From: Campylobacter sp. RM6914
GTDB taxonomy: Bacteria; Campylobacterota; Campylobacteria; Campylobacterales; Campylobacteraceae
Assembly: GCF_004803835.1 (NCBI RefSeq)
Contig: NZ_CP012545.1
Location: 1,302,001-1,366,000 of the forward strand
Direction: 5' to 3'
Length of the DNA: 64,000 nt
Part shown: positions 8,628-16,993 of the stretch, piece by piece
How positions within the stretch are numbered: the stretch's first letter is position 1
Layout: every line of letters begins with the position of its first letter
The notes under the pieces: generated by a model
Databases searched by the model: none
The model's input: only the letters and a program-made list of their open reading frames with translations
Told to the model about the DNA's origin: nothing
Translations under genes and position numbers: made by a program

Positions 8628-9844
8628 TACCAATCCTCATCTAGCGGATTTATACCACCGCTGTAATATCCACCATTCTCGTCCATTTGGTCGTGAAAAC
8701 TCTGTGTTTGTGTTTGCTGTTGCGCTCTTTTTTTAAATTGCTCTTCTACCGAAGATGTTTTTTGCCCCGTATCGGCTCTTTTTTGTAAAAACGGCGTTAT
8801 CTCTTTTGGTAGTCGCTCTATTAGTTCGTTTTTTTGCTCCTCTAATAGCTTAACCCCACTATAATTTCCCTGTGCTTCTAACATTTTTATAACTTCATTG
8901 TATGCACTTAGCTGATTGTCTATGCGTGAAGCCACCCCAGATAAAGTAGTGCTAAACAGCGTATTTACAGGAGTTATTTGTTTTAATGCGCTTATCTTGG
9001 CTTGATTGCCCCCGCCCTTTGTGTATGCCCTCTCCATATCGGCGATCGCTTCAGCGTCGGCATAAAGCCCGGCTATGGCATCACTATTTAAACCCAATGC
9101 TTTCCCAAGTGGAGCGGTAAGGTTATCAATGCCACCGCTTATTTGGCTCTCGTTTGCAACCAAATCATTAGCGTAAGGCACATATCTATCGAGTAGAGTT
9201 TTAGCATTATTTAGCCTATTTTGAGTGCCAACGGGCAAATTTTTAAGTGGATTGGCTTGCAGTTCTTGCGCCGCTTTTGCCTCCGCCTCTCTCATTTTCA
9301 CCGCATTAGGATTTAAAAATGCCTCCTGATATGCGCTTATAACTTGCGGTGAAGCATTTTCTAGCTCTTTTGGCAAAACTCCGCCCATTTGATTAAATAG
9401 CATAGTTCTATTTAACGCCTCTTGCGCCGCTTTTGCCTGTACCTCTTGCTGACGCCTTAAATTTTCGTTCTGCTGAGACTGTAAAATCTGATTTTTATAC
9501 CACTGGTTAAACGCTCTATTCTCGTTTTGAGCTTGTATCTGTGCGTTTAGCTGCTGCTGTTTTAGCGCGTAGTCTCTAGCGTCGGCTTCTTGCTTAAATT
9601 TAAATTCCCTCTCGCTATTTTCTTGCTGTGTCTTTCTCCACGCCTCAGTAGCATTTAGCACATTGGCGTTATGTGTTTCTTGTGCCTTATTCGAGCGCTC
9701 TTGCTCGTCTAGTTTCATCTGATTTTGATTTTTCTCGACATTTGTCTTATAAATATCCCAAAGGGAGCGACCTACCGCCCCCACCGCGTCTATCATATTT
9801 GTGTTGTAATTAAAGGCTACACGATTTGGGTTAAAATACGCCAT
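8627..9844 (-). CDS. Coiled-coil internal virion protein, 405 aa
   Basis: A 405-residue protein with an extremely Gln/Asn/Glu-rich coiled-coil N-terminal half (residues 35-145) and a helical C-terminal half containing the motif PVNTLFSTTLSGVASRIDNQL. It lies between a small membrane-proximal protein and the 1216-aa virion protein, overlapping the latter by one base. Its composition and place match internal core proteins of podoviruses that are injected with DNA. No catalytic motif is seen. Confidence 0.55.
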   Translation of the reverse strand: MAYFNPNRVAFNYNTNMIDAVGAVGRSLWDIYKTNVEKNQNQMKLDEQERSNKAQETHNANVLNATEAWRKTQQENSEREFKFKQEADARDYALKQQQLNAQIQAQNENRAFNQWYKNQILQSQQNENLRRQQEVQAKAAQEALNRTMLFNQMGGVLPKELENASPQVISAYQEAFLNPNAVKMREAEAKAAQELQANPLKNLPVGTQNRLNNAKTLLDRYVPYANDLVANESQISGGIDNLTAPLGKALGLNSDAIAGLYADAEAIADMERAYTKGGGNQAKISALKQITPVNTLFSTTLSGVASRIDNQLSAYNEVIKMLEAQGNYSGVKLLEEQKNELIERLPKEITPFLQKRADTGQKTSSVEEQFKKRAQQQTQTQSFHDQMDENGGYYSGGINPLDEDW

Positions 9845-9846
9845 CT

Positions 9847-10128
9847 TTAAATCCTGCTATAGCTTGATTTATTCCAAGCGTCGTATAAATTTTGCTCGGC
9901 TCTGTTTTGCCTGTCTATCTCTCTTTGAGATAGCATTTTGTTAAAGTTATAAGCGTCCTCTTGTATTTTTAGAGCCTTTTTAGCCTGTTTTTGCTGATTA
10001 TACGCACCATAAAGCGCCCCGCCTGTTCCTGTTGCTGTTAGCCAGTTTGTGGTGCCTGCTTTGTCAGTATTTCCTAGCCAATCCCATACGGTGTTGCCTG
10101 CTTTTTTTAAAAACTCAAAAAAATCCAT
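9847..10128 (-). CDS. Small phage virion-associated protein, 93 aa
   Basis: A 93-residue protein, MDFFEFLKKAGNTVWDWLGN, with a Gly-rich hydrophobic patch (TGTGGALYGAY) and a charged C-terminus. The AAAGGAG site before the ATG at 10128 is strong. Proteins of this length starting with an amphipathic helix and a GGALYGA-type turn often precede internal virion genes in podoviruses. I cannot name a family. Confidence 0.5.
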   Translation of the reverse strand: MDFFEFLKKAGNTVWDWLGNTDKAGTTNWLTATGTGGALYGAYNQQKQAKKALKIQEDAYNFNKMLSQREIDRQNRAEQNLYDAWNKSSYSRI

Positions 10129-10138
10129 CTTGTCTCCT

Positions 10139-10834
10139 TTATACTAGCCCTGCCGATTTTAATATTTGTGCTCCGATTTCAACATCATCTACCTCTTCGC
10201 CGTTTTTGAGCTTATCAAACACACCTAGCTCCCCACCTGCTTTATCCGCACCTAATATCGGGTCAGGCTCCGAGGTTGGCTTTGCTACATTTATCATCGC
10301 CATCGCTACTGCTTTCCAGCCGTTGTAGTCCTCGCCAAGCAAATTTAAAAAGCCATTTTTCTCAGCCCACTCTCCTAGCTCCTCAGCCTTTATGGTAGGA
10401 AAGTCTTTATTAAATGTGTCAAGATTTTTATTAAAGATCTCTTGTCTTCTGGCCATCTCTTGCGCTTGCGCTTGTTGCTGTTGTAAAGCATTTAGTTGCT
10501 CCCTCATCTGATTTATATCAGTTAGCCCTAGTTGCTCGAGTAAAGTTTGCATCTCGGGTGATAAAGCTTGAGCTTGCGTCTTAACCTGTGCTTCTTGCTC
10601 AGCCTTAGCTTGTTCCGCCTTTTTAGCCTCTATACCAGCCATTGCATTTGCTATCATTGATTGCAGGCTTTGAGCTGTTATGCTTTGGTTGGCACTTGCG
10701 CCGTCATTGTTTGCAGCCTCAGCGCCGTTTGGCTCGCCTGCGCCCTCGCTAGGCACAGCAACTGTATTATCTGCCATCTCCTCGCCACCCTCTACATCGC
10801 CTAATAAACTTAATATTGCCTCTTGTTCTGTCAT
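10139..10834 (-). CDS. Scaffolding-like phage protein, 231 aa
   Basis: A 231-residue acidic protein. Residues 10-60 are Gly/Ala/Asn-rich and disordered, residues 65-150 are an Ala/Gln/Glu coiled coil (for example QLNALQQQQAQAQEMARRQE), and the C-terminus is a compact helical region ending in AQILKSAGLV. This low-complexity acidic helical make-up, directly downstream of the portal and one small ORF, is typical of capsid scaffolding proteins. The identity is inferred from composition and order; no protease motif is seen. Confidence 0.6.
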   Translation of the reverse strand: MTEQEAILSLLGDVEGGEEMADNTVAVPSEGAGEPNGAEAANNDGASANQSITAQSLQSMIANAMAGIEAKKAEQAKAEQEAQVKTQAQALSPEMQTLLEQLGLTDINQMREQLNALQQQQAQAQEMARRQEIFNKNLDTFNKDFPTIKAEELGEWAEKNGFLNLLGEDYNGWKAVAMAMINVAKPTSEPDPILGADKAGGELGVFDKLKNGEEVDDVEIGAQILKSAGLV

Positions 10835-10837
10835 CTT

Positions 10838-11113
10838 TTACTCCTCATTTAGATTTTCGTTGTCATTGCCAGCGTAGCTCTCAAAGAAATTTATAAAACT
10901 CTCCACCAGCTTCGCACTCTCTATCGCTCTTATTCTTTTTTCATTTTCTAGTTTCTCGTTTTGTGCTGAGTGCATAAATTCAGCATACATAGCGCTCATT
11001 AGCACCAAAAAATCTAAAAACGCTCTATTGCTTAAAAGCCCTATTAGCTCCTTATTCTGCCCCATCTTGTCTATTTTGGCCATAAACAGCTCTCTTTGTA
11101 TATCTCTTAACAC
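10838..11113 (-). CDS. Small helical phage protein, 91 aa
   Basis: It begins with GTG at 11113, eight bases after an AAGGAG site. The 91 residues are largely helical (ELIGLLSNRAFLDFLVLMSA) with an acidic tail. It lies between portal and scaffold-like genes, 3 bp before the latter. No family is recognised. A head-assembly accessory role is a guess. Confidence 0.5.
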   Translation of the reverse strand: MLRDIQRELFMAKIDKMGQNKELIGLLSNRAFLDFLVLMSAMYAEFMHSAQNEKLENEKRIRAIESAKLVESFINFFESYAGNDNENLNEE

Positions 11114-11135
11114 TTTTTCTCCTTTAAATTTGATT

Positions 11136-12644
11136 TTACACGCATAATAGCTTTTGCTCTAATTTGTTTGTTTCACCTATGTATTCGCTTGCGTTTTTGA
11201 TGCCATAAAGCGGTAGAAGCTCTAAGAGTAGTTTTTTACTAGCCTCTTTCATCATGATAGCCCCCTCTTGGTCTCCTATTTGTAGGCACATGCCAAATTG
11301 AGCATTTATGAGACCGCCCACATCCATTAGTGATTTCTTTTGCACCTCTTTATTTAGCGCGCCGATGCCTGTATTTAGGTTTACCCTAAAGCTTGGCACT
11401 TCGCCCCTGTTAAAGCCAGCGAAAAATATCGGGTCGCCATACTTCCACACCAAAAACGCCAACCGCTCAAATATTGGTTCAAAGAAGGTTTCATTAAAGG
11501 TCCTTATGTAGCCTTGCAATCTTACGCTTCCCTCGTTTGCCATTATTGAAGCCATTGTCGCCGTTTCTTTTCGCACTGTTGTAGCTCCGTTTTGTTGAGG
11601 ACTTACGCCACTTACCTCGCTCATCTCATTTTCAATTACTTGTAGGCTAGCCATTGCTCCGCTTATGTCGCCTGTTGGCAAAGGCACTATACGAGACGGC
11701 TCGTCAGCATAGATTGGCGCTCCGACACGCTCCAAATCAACTCTACTTACTTGCATACTTTTTGGCACGATTAGCTTCCGTGCCGTTTGTTCTCTTATCA
11801 CGTCAATGATTGAGTTTCTAGTTACGTTTATCTCGTCTTGCAAAGGCATCATCGAAGCAAGCGCCGGCTCACCGTAAGCGCAAACATAATCATCCTCGTC
11901 CATCGCTTTTACTTGCGGCAGCATATATCCAAAGACAAAAGGCTGTCCGTCTTTTAGCTCCACTTTGTCCCTTAGAAGCGAGCTTTCAAATAGCGTGCTT
12001 ACATACCATTTACCGCTCGTCTTTTCGTAGATTTCATAAAGCTCAAAACGCTCATACTCTTTGGCTTCGTAAAAGCGCTCGTCTGCTTCTATCTTGAAAA
12101 TTTTGGCTTTCGCGTATCTTTTGATGTCCTCTTTTGTGAGGTAGATTTTATGCACGATGTAGTTTATGTTGTCTATGTTCTTTGCCATAGGGTCAAAAAA
12201 TATCTCATCAATAGCCACCTCGTCGATAGCCACCCTCTCGCCACTCCAATACACCTTTACGATACACGTCGGACTGAACGAAGCTTTTAAAAAGATAGGC
12301 GCAAAGACCTTGTATAGATTGACGAAAGTAGTGTAGTGGTCTATCGCCTCTTGCCACTTATCTATGACATCATTTGTTGAGTTTATGTAGGGTTCAAGCT
12401 TTGCAAATTTGTCATTGTTGAAATATGTCTCAGTGAGCCCATCGTAAATCCTCTTAGCTTTTGAGTTTAGCTTCGGTATGAAATTTCTTGATTTGTTTCT
12501 ATCCTTTAGGCTTTGAAGCTGCATTTCTTCCAAAAACAGCAAATACGCACTATTTAGCTTCACAAACGCTGGGCGATACTTCTCAAAGCCATTTACCGCG
12601 AGCTGCTTTAGTTCCTCAAGATAAGCCACTCTATCTTCATTCAT
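11136..12644 (-). CDS. Portal protein
   Basis: The 502-residue protein forms the dodecameric DNA entry vertex of the head. It shows the podovirus portal pattern: a helical N-terminus (KLNSAYLLFLEEMQLQSL), a beta-rich wing with WSGERVAIDEVAIDEIFFDP, and the conserved centre LQDEINVTRNSIIDVIREQ followed by a SGVSPQQNG clip or stem motif. The ATG at 12644 is preferred because AAGGGG lies five bases upstream; a GTG at 12650 is the alternative. It overlaps the small HTH gene by 8 bp and follows the terminase, as expected. Confidence 0.85.
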   Translation of the reverse strand: MNEDRVAYLEELKQLAVNGFEKYRPAFVKLNSAYLLFLEEMQLQSLKDRNKSRNFIPKLNSKAKRIYDGLTETYFNNDKFAKLEPYINSTNDVIDKWQEAIDHYTTFVNLYKVFAPIFLKASFSPTCIVKVYWSGERVAIDEVAIDEIFFDPMAKNIDNINYIVHKIYLTKEDIKRYAKAKIFKIEADERFYEAKEYERFELYEIYEKTSGKWYVSTLFESSLLRDKVELKDGQPFVFGYMLPQVKAMDEDDYVCAYGEPALASMMPLQDEINVTRNSIIDVIREQTARKLIVPKSMQVSRVDLERVGAPIYADEPSRIVPLPTGDISGAMASLQVIENEMSEVSGVSPQQNGATTVRKETATMASIMANEGSVRLQGYIRTFNETFFEPIFERLAFLVWKYGDPIFFAGFNRGEVPSFRVNLNTGIGALNKEVQKKSLMDVGGLINAQFGMCLQIGDQEGAIMMKEASKKLLLELLPLYGIKNASEYIGETNKLEQKLLCV

Positions 12645-12948
12645 TTTCACCCCTTAGCCGATAATATGTAGATTTGCTAATATTTAAAAGTTTCTCAATT
12701 TTTTTACATTTTACCCCTCGCTTGATTAACTCTTTTGCCAGTCTTGTTTTATGCGCCTTTGTTGGCATTTGCTTTACCCCTTTCGTTAGCTCGCATATCA
12801 AAACCATCACGCTTAGCTTTATCGCCTCATCATCAAGTTTCGCGATAGCCCTTATCGTTTCAGGTTCTATTCGCGCATAAATATACTCAATCTGCGGTGT
12901 CAAATCCACCCTAATTTGGGAATTTTTACCATCCGCTATCATATTCAT
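12637..12948 (-). CDS. Small helix-turn-helix phage protein between TerL and portal
   Basis: A 103-residue protein whose last 45 residues form a helix-turn-helix (LAKELIKRGVKCKKIEKLLNISKSTYYRL), similar to resolvase- or homeodomain-type HTHs. It overlaps TerL by 23 bp and the portal gene by 8 bp. Its N-terminal codons lie inside a 27-bp repeat that recurs at 2654-2680. An HTH protein wedged between large terminase and portal is unusual; it may regulate the late operon or assist packaging. The function is not known. Confidence 0.55.
   Translation of the reverse strand: MNMIADGKNSQIRVDLTPQIEYIYARIEPETIRAIAKLDDEAIKLSVMVLICELTKGVKQMPTKAHKTRLAKELIKRGVKCKKIEKLLNISKSTYYRLRGENE
12900..12926. repeat. 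27-bp direct repeat, copy 2
   Basis: Identical to 2654-2680. This copy overlaps the end of TerL and the start codon region of the small HTH gene. The flanking bases differ, so the identity is confined to the 27 bp. Confidence 0.85.
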
Positions 12949-14221
12949 CCGCTCTTGAAGTGATTATTTTTGGCAAAACCGGGTCAAAATAAGTAAGCGC
13001 CAAAGCGTCCGCCAGGTCTGGGCTCACCCCGAATTCTTTCTTAATTGTTTCTTTTGGCAATATTGCGTATCTATCCTTTTTGTCGTAGATATACTCTATC
13101 ATTTGCAACTGTTTTTTGAGCTTTTCGTTTGCTGGTATTGAGAGTAGATGAAATTTGTCTCGCAGTGTGAAAAACATCTCAGCTCTTTTGTTTGGGTATT
13201 TGCGCTCATCGCTTGCCTTGAAGCTAGCCTTTGCCTCTCGCACTATCCCGCTTAGCCCCAGATCGCAAAGTGTGTCGTAAGTGCCGGCGCCTATTCCTAC
13301 GGTGTCAATGAAAATCGCGTCGGGCTTTGTTTCGCTTCTTTCGTATTCGCCCATTACCACCCTTGCCAGCTCGGTTACGCTATTTACGCGGTATTCTTTC
13401 ATCTCCTCTATGTGGTTGCCTGCTCTTTTGCAAAGCACGCTTTCATCATCGCCCTCGCGTGCTACATCTAGCCCCCACACTATGACGCCTTGCGGCTCGT
13501 GTATGTGCGGCGCACCAAACGCCCTTTCTATCATCGCAAGCGTGAAAAGCGCGTTTGTCGTAGTGTCAAGAAACTCGCCGTATATCTCTTGGCGGACTAC
13601 ATCGCTCTCCGCTCCGCCAAGCTCGGCGATAAGCTCGTCTATCTCGTCTTTTCTAAGCAGTGGATTTTCAAAGCTAGAGATTTGATAATTCACCCAATCT
13701 TTCTCGTTTCTCATTCCCCTCATTGCCAAATCATAAAAGCGGTTTTTGCCCTTTGGCACACCGCCGATAAAGGCTCTTGATGTTGGATAGTCAAGTAGCA
13801 TAGGGCGGATTGCGTTGTCCCAAAGATAGGAGTTTTTCAAGATTATGCCAGCCTCATTCAAAATCACGATGTCATAGCCAAACCCCTCTATGTTTTGCGG
13901 TATTTCAGCCGAACGCATATCAAGCCAAGCTCCGTTGATGTTGAGTTGCTTGTCTTGGTAGTTGAATTTCCACATACTAGGTGGCAGCTTCTTAAGTTCA
14001 GGCAAGAAGTAGCGCTCATAGTAGCGCTTCAAGTTTGTGTTGATTGTATCCACCCAAAGTATCTTTTTGCCCTCTAGCAGCCACTCTATGCAAGCGTTAG
14101 CAATGCCCTTGGTAAAGCCCACGCGCCGCCCTTTTTCTATCGTGGTAAATCTTGCTTTGTTTTTAAAAAATATCTCTCTTTGCCAGTCGGAATATTTAAG
14201 ACTTAGATTAATCTCACTCAT
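12926..14221 (-). CDS. Terminase large subunit
   Basis: The 431-residue DNA-packaging motor has an ATPase domain first and a nuclease domain second. The Walker A position reads KGRRVGFTKG, an unorthodox P-loop as in other TerL proteins. Walker B with the catalytic acid is DIVILNEAG. The RuvC-like nuclease has acidic residues in VWGLDVAREGDDESVL, AIFIDTVGIGAGTYD and SPDLADALALTYF. The ATG at 14221 overlaps the TerS stop; a TTG three bases upstream is possible. It lies between TerS and the portal, as usual. Confidence 0.9.
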   Translation of the reverse strand: MSEINLSLKYSDWQREIFFKNKARFTTIEKGRRVGFTKGIANACIEWLLEGKKILWVDTINTNLKRYYERYFLPELKKLPPSMWKFNYQDKQLNINGAWLDMRSAEIPQNIEGFGYDIVILNEAGIILKNSYLWDNAIRPMLLDYPTSRAFIGGVPKGKNRFYDLAMRGMRNEKDWVNYQISSFENPLLRKDEIDELIAELGGAESDVVRQEIYGEFLDTTTNALFTLAMIERAFGAPHIHEPQGVIVWGLDVAREGDDESVLCKRAGNHIEEMKEYRVNSVTELARVVMGEYERSETKPDAIFIDTVGIGAGTYDTLCDLGLSGIVREAKASFKASDERKYPNKRAEMFFTLRDKFHLLSIPANEKLKKQLQMIEYIYDKKDRYAILPKETIKKEFGVSPDLADALALTYFDPVLPKIITSRADEYDSGW

Positions 14222-14681
14222 CAACTAGCCCTTTGCGCTCTATAACTATCTTTGTATTTGTTTGCTGCGCATTTGTGTTATTTATAAGTGTGCTCGGCTC
14301 TTTGCCGCATACTACGTCTTTATTCCTTGCGGTTATACGGCTATGCGCTTCAACGTCGGCTAAATCCTCTGCGTATTCTAAAAGCTCGTCCGCTTTCTTT
14401 TGATTTGCTAGGGCTCTATTTTGAAAAAAGATTAGGTGTTTAGTCTGCTCTTTCACTATTTCGTGAAAGGCTTTCACTTCTGTTTCACTTTGTGTTGATA
14501 ACGCCGTATTTATGGCTACTTGCTGTTTCACTAATTCTGAATTTTCTTGCGATACGTCTTTGCATATCTTAAACACGGCACCTATACTTACTTCATATTT
14601 TATAGATAAGCTCTTTTTGCTAGCGCCTGATTTATATTCGGCTCTTATTTGATCTTTTATTTGTTCTGTTATCTTAGCCAC
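14214..14681 (-). CDS. Terminase small subunit
   Basis: The 155-residue protein begins with a helix-turn-helix (IRAEYKSGASKKSLSIKYEVSIGAVFKI) that should bind the phage packaging site. A helical oligomerisation region follows (residues 60-120), and the tail is polar and Asn/Thr-rich. It precedes TerL with a short overlap. The family is inferred from architecture and position. It would select phage DNA and load the large subunit. Confidence 0.75.
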   Translation of the reverse strand: MAKITEQIKDQIRAEYKSGASKKSLSIKYEVSIGAVFKICKDVSQENSELVKQQVAINTALSTQSETEVKAFHEIVKEQTKHLIFFQNRALANQKKADELLEYAEDLADVEAHSRITARNKDVVCGKEPSTLINNTNAQQTNTKIVIERKGLVDE

Positions 14682-15066
14682 GCTTCATCTCGCTCTTTAT
14701 AAAATCTATCGCTTCGCCTGCGCCGTAACATACCTTAGCTTTAGCGTAGTCGTAGCAGTTGATGGTGCCTATCCAGTCCTCTTGCTCGTTGCTTACCCTG
14801 CTTAGGCTTTTTTTAGCGCGCTTCATCTCGACACAAACCAGCCCGCTAGGTAAAAGTATCAGCATATCGGGAAATCCCGCACTTGTCCCCATCGCTTTTA
14901 ATTTCTTTTTATATTGCACGCTTGCCACTCTTTCGTTTGCTACGTGCGTAAAGGGTATTTTTTGAATTCTTAACCACGTAGCAAAGGCTATTACTTCTTG
15001 ATCTTCTAACGGCACTGCTCCGCTTGCTTTGAGGTGTGCCACTGTTTGTTCGTATCTTGGCATCAT
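14674..15066 (-). CDS. VRR-NUC domain nuclease
   Basis: A 130-residue protein with the compact VRR-NUC (PD-(D/E)xK superfamily) pattern: an early Glu in EDQEVIAFATWL, GFPDMLILLPSG, then VCVEMKRAKKSLSRVSNEQ and a Tyr/Ala-rich end. Such phage proteins cut branched DNA such as Holliday or flap structures. It lies immediately before terS with an 8-bp overlap, so it probably resolves branched replicative DNA before packaging. A paired ATG start (15066/15063) is uncertain by one codon. Confidence 0.8.
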   Translation of the reverse strand: MMPRYEQTVAHLKASGAVPLEDQEVIAFATWLRIQKIPFTHVANERVASVQYKKKLKAMGTSAGFPDMLILLPSGLVCVEMKRAKKSLSRVSNEQEDWIGTINCYDYAKAKVCYGAGEAIDFIKSEMKRG

Positions 15067-15263
15067 AGCTCCAAACTCCCCTGTTTATTGTCTATCTCCT
15101 GCTTGCGTAGTTTTATCTCCAGCTTATGGGCTATCCCGCCTATCTCATTGATCGTTGTGAGTGCTTTAGCTTGGATGTTCTCGCTCGCCCTTTTATTGTT
15201 CTCATCCACAAAATAAATTTCAGGGCTGATCGGGTCTAAAATTATTACGGCTTTTTTGATCAT
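15063..15263 (-). CDS. Small phage protein, 66 aa
   Basis: A 66-residue protein, MIKKAVIILDPISPEIYFVDEN, with a beta-type N-terminus and helical C-terminus. It overlaps both neighbours by 4 bp (ATGA type), which indicates translational coupling between the helicase-loader-like gene and the nuclease. No family is recognised. Confidence 0.5.
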   Translation of the reverse strand: MIKKAVIILDPISPEIYFVDENNKRASENIQAKALTTINEIGGIAHKLEIKLRKQEIDNKQGSLEL

Positions 15264-15880
15264 ACCGCCGCCTTATTAATGCCCGCTAGGAGTTTGTTTG
15301 TTGGGCTGATTTTTGCTAGTCCCTCTTTAAATTCAAGCGCTGGGATTGGCTCTTTATCCATCCCGATAAAATAAACCTTGTCAAATTTACCGCTTTGGTT
15401 ACTAAAGCTATTTTCTCTCTCGTGTTTGCCGATTAGATATGCCGGTGCTGTTTGGTTTGGCTTTGAGTAGGTTTTGTAAAGCTTTTTAAACTCCCATTTT
15501 TTAAAATCCTCCCACTCTTTGCCCTTTAAATTTCCCACAGCTTCCCAGCCACCAGCCGCCTTTACTACGCTCATAATGGCGTTGTCGCTAAAGCAGACGC
15601 TGCGGTCAGGGCCGTATTTGTTTATCGCGTAAATCAAATCGTCTAAGGCTAGTTGCGCCTTGCTTTCAAAGTCGCCCTCTACAGCCTCTATAATCTCGGC
15701 GATCGTCGGCATATTTGAGTATTTGCGGCTTTGCCTTAGCTCTCTTAGCCCGCGTTTTAACTCACTCGCTTCAAGATGTCCCAAATCCTCAAAGTAAAGT
15801 GCTATAACCGCCTTGCTTAGGTCGGCTTTGTAGTATTCAACTACCGGCATAAATACGCCGTAAAATTCTTGTATTGTCAT
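15260..15880 (-). CDS. Helicase-loader-like replication protein
   Basis: A 206-residue protein. The first 75 residues (YKADLSKAVIALYFEDLGHL then SRKYSNMPTIAEIIEAVEG) resemble the helical domain of phage helicase loaders of the SPP1 G39P or DUF6475 kind. The middle contains a conserved-looking WEDFKKWEFKKLYKTYSK segment. No P-loop is seen, so it is not a DnaC-type ATPase. It overlaps the initiator gene by 4 bp. Together they would load host DnaB at the phage origin. The function is inferred from pattern and neighbour. Confidence 0.6.
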   Translation of the reverse strand: MTIQEFYGVFMPVVEYYKADLSKAVIALYFEDLGHLEASELKRGLRELRQSRKYSNMPTIAEIIEAVEGDFESKAQLALDDLIYAINKYGPDRSVCFSDNAIMSVVKAAGGWEAVGNLKGKEWEDFKKWEFKKLYKTYSKPNQTAPAYLIGKHERENSFSNQSGKFDKVYFIGMDKEPIPALEFKEGLAKISPTNKLLAGINKAAV

Positions 15881-16767
15881 TTGAAATCTCCTACTAGGTG
15901 TCCTTGTCCGTTTGCGATCATATCCTTAGCCAGCTCGTCAAAAGCTCGCATCGTGTTTAGTGTGCCTTGATTTAGGCCGTGTGGGTTTGTCGTAGCATTG
16001 TTTGGCACGTTGCGCCCGCTACCCCCTTGCGTCTTTGGTTTAAACACCCCTTGCCACTCATTTGCCATTGCCTCTCGTATGCAGGCATTGACGTCTATGC
16101 CCTCGCTATGCCATCTGCTCCACTCGCTAAATTTCATCTCGATACCTTGCTTGCTAAGTTTTTCTTTGCGCTCTTTTTTGTAGGCTAGGTATTGCTCCCA
16201 TAAAGCGGGGTCAAGAAAATCGGGCAAAACTTGCGTAGGGGGTAAGGGGGTAGAATTTAAAGCTTGTATTTTTAAAGGCTTGTAATTTTCACTGCTTGTA
16301 TTATTCATTCGCGCGCATACATTATATGGCGGACGGCAAATTTTCCGTTCGCTGTCCCTATTTTTTCCGTTGGCGACGGTATTTTTTCCGTTGGCGAACG
16401 GTAAATCAGCCGAATTTATATCACTTTTTTCATCTATTCCGTTGGCGAACGGCAAATTTTCCGTTGGCGATTGATTTGCTTTTTCAAGTGCTAAAATTCT
16501 AATTTTTCTATTTGTGATTACTGCTCCAAATTTTTCAACTTCAGTTTCAATGTAGCCGTATTTTTTTAGCTTTGTTATACCGGCAGAGATTGTGTCGGCT
16601 GATTTGCCTAACTTTTCACCTAAGTACTCATTACTAGCGTGGCAGTAGCCATTTTTAGCCGATAGTGATGAGATTAAAAGAAGCAGTCTAAGTTCGTTTT
16701 GTATCTTATCATCAAACAGCCACGAGTTAAAACAGATGGCATATCCGTTTTGTAGATCATCGCTCAT
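15877..16767 (-). CDS. Phage replication initiator with winged-helix domain
   Basis: A 296-residue protein. Residues 8-95 form a winged helix (ELRLLLLISSLSAKNGYCHAS then SADTISAGITKLKKYGYIETE), as in phage O/DnaD-type initiators. Residues 100-150 are a low-complexity Asn/Lys linker containing repeated FANGK units; these are encoded by the iteron-like DNA repeats at 16333-16473. The C-terminal part has FSEWSRWHSEGIDVNACIREAMANEWQG, resembling DnaD/DnaB2-like domains. An origin within the initiator gene is the lambda O arrangement. The helicase-loader-like gene follows directly. Confidence 0.7.
   Translation of the reverse strand: MSDDLQNGYAICFNSWLFDDKIQNELRLLLLISSLSAKNGYCHASNEYLGEKLGKSADTISAGITKLKKYGYIETEVEKFGAVITNRKIRILALEKANQSPTENLPFANGIDEKSDINSADLPFANGKNTVANGKNRDSERKICRPPYNVCARMNNTSSENYKPLKIQALNSTPLPPTQVLPDFLDPALWEQYLAYKKERKEKLSKQGIEMKFSEWSRWHSEGIDVNACIREAMANEWQGVFKPKTQGGSGRNVPNNATTNPHGLNQGTLNTMRAFDELAKDMIANGQGHLVGDFK
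16333..16473. repeat. Iteron-like repeats inside the initiator gene, candidate replication origin
   Basis: Five related units with core CCGTTGGCGAACGG or shorter variants begin at 16345, 16367, 16388, 16439 and 16461. Spacings are 22, 21, 51 and 22 bp, so most sit about two helical turns apart. The core is itself nearly palindromic (CCGTT and AACGG arms), and runs of T precede most units. A 17-bp string ACGGCAAATTTTCCGTT is repeated at 16333 and 16449. The array lies in the linker-coding part of the initiator gene. Origin function is inferred by analogy with lambda. Confidence 0.65.
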
Positions 16768-16993
16768 TTTTACCCCCTTCTGCTAAATATACAAACACCG
16801 GCAACACAGCGAACGCAAAGCCGACAAATAATACCCTTCCTATCCCCCAGTTCATGTGAAAAGTCAAAAAAGACATAATCAGCATAAAAAAGAAAACAAA
16901 AAGACCCACTCCCCCCAAAAACGCAATAAGCACATATCCTTTGTCGCACGCATTTTTATACGCGTCTTGAAACAAATTAGGTATTTTTAGCAT
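16757..16993 (-). CDS. Small two-helix membrane protein, 78 aa
   Basis: The sequence shows two hydrophobic helices (VLIAFLGGVGLFVFFFMLIM and IGRVLFVGFAFAVLPVFVYL) between charged ends. The ATG at 16993 overlaps the upstream stop as TGATG. It overlaps the initiator by 11 bp. Two short helices are compatible with a holin, but an early position before replication genes argues against that. Function unknown. Confidence 0.5.
   Translation of the reverse strand: MLKIPNLFQDAYKNACDKGYVLIAFLGGVGLFVFFFMLIMSFLTFHMNWGIGRVLFVGFAFAVLPVFVYLAEGGKNER

Noticed and set aside
16333-16473. CRISPR-like short repeats
   Set aside because: Units are 14-17 bp, partly degenerate, with no unique spacers of constant length, and lie inside a coding gene. 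Iterons fit better.
16757-16993. Holin
   Set aside because: Two membrane helices fit, but it sits among replication regulators with no endolysin nearby.
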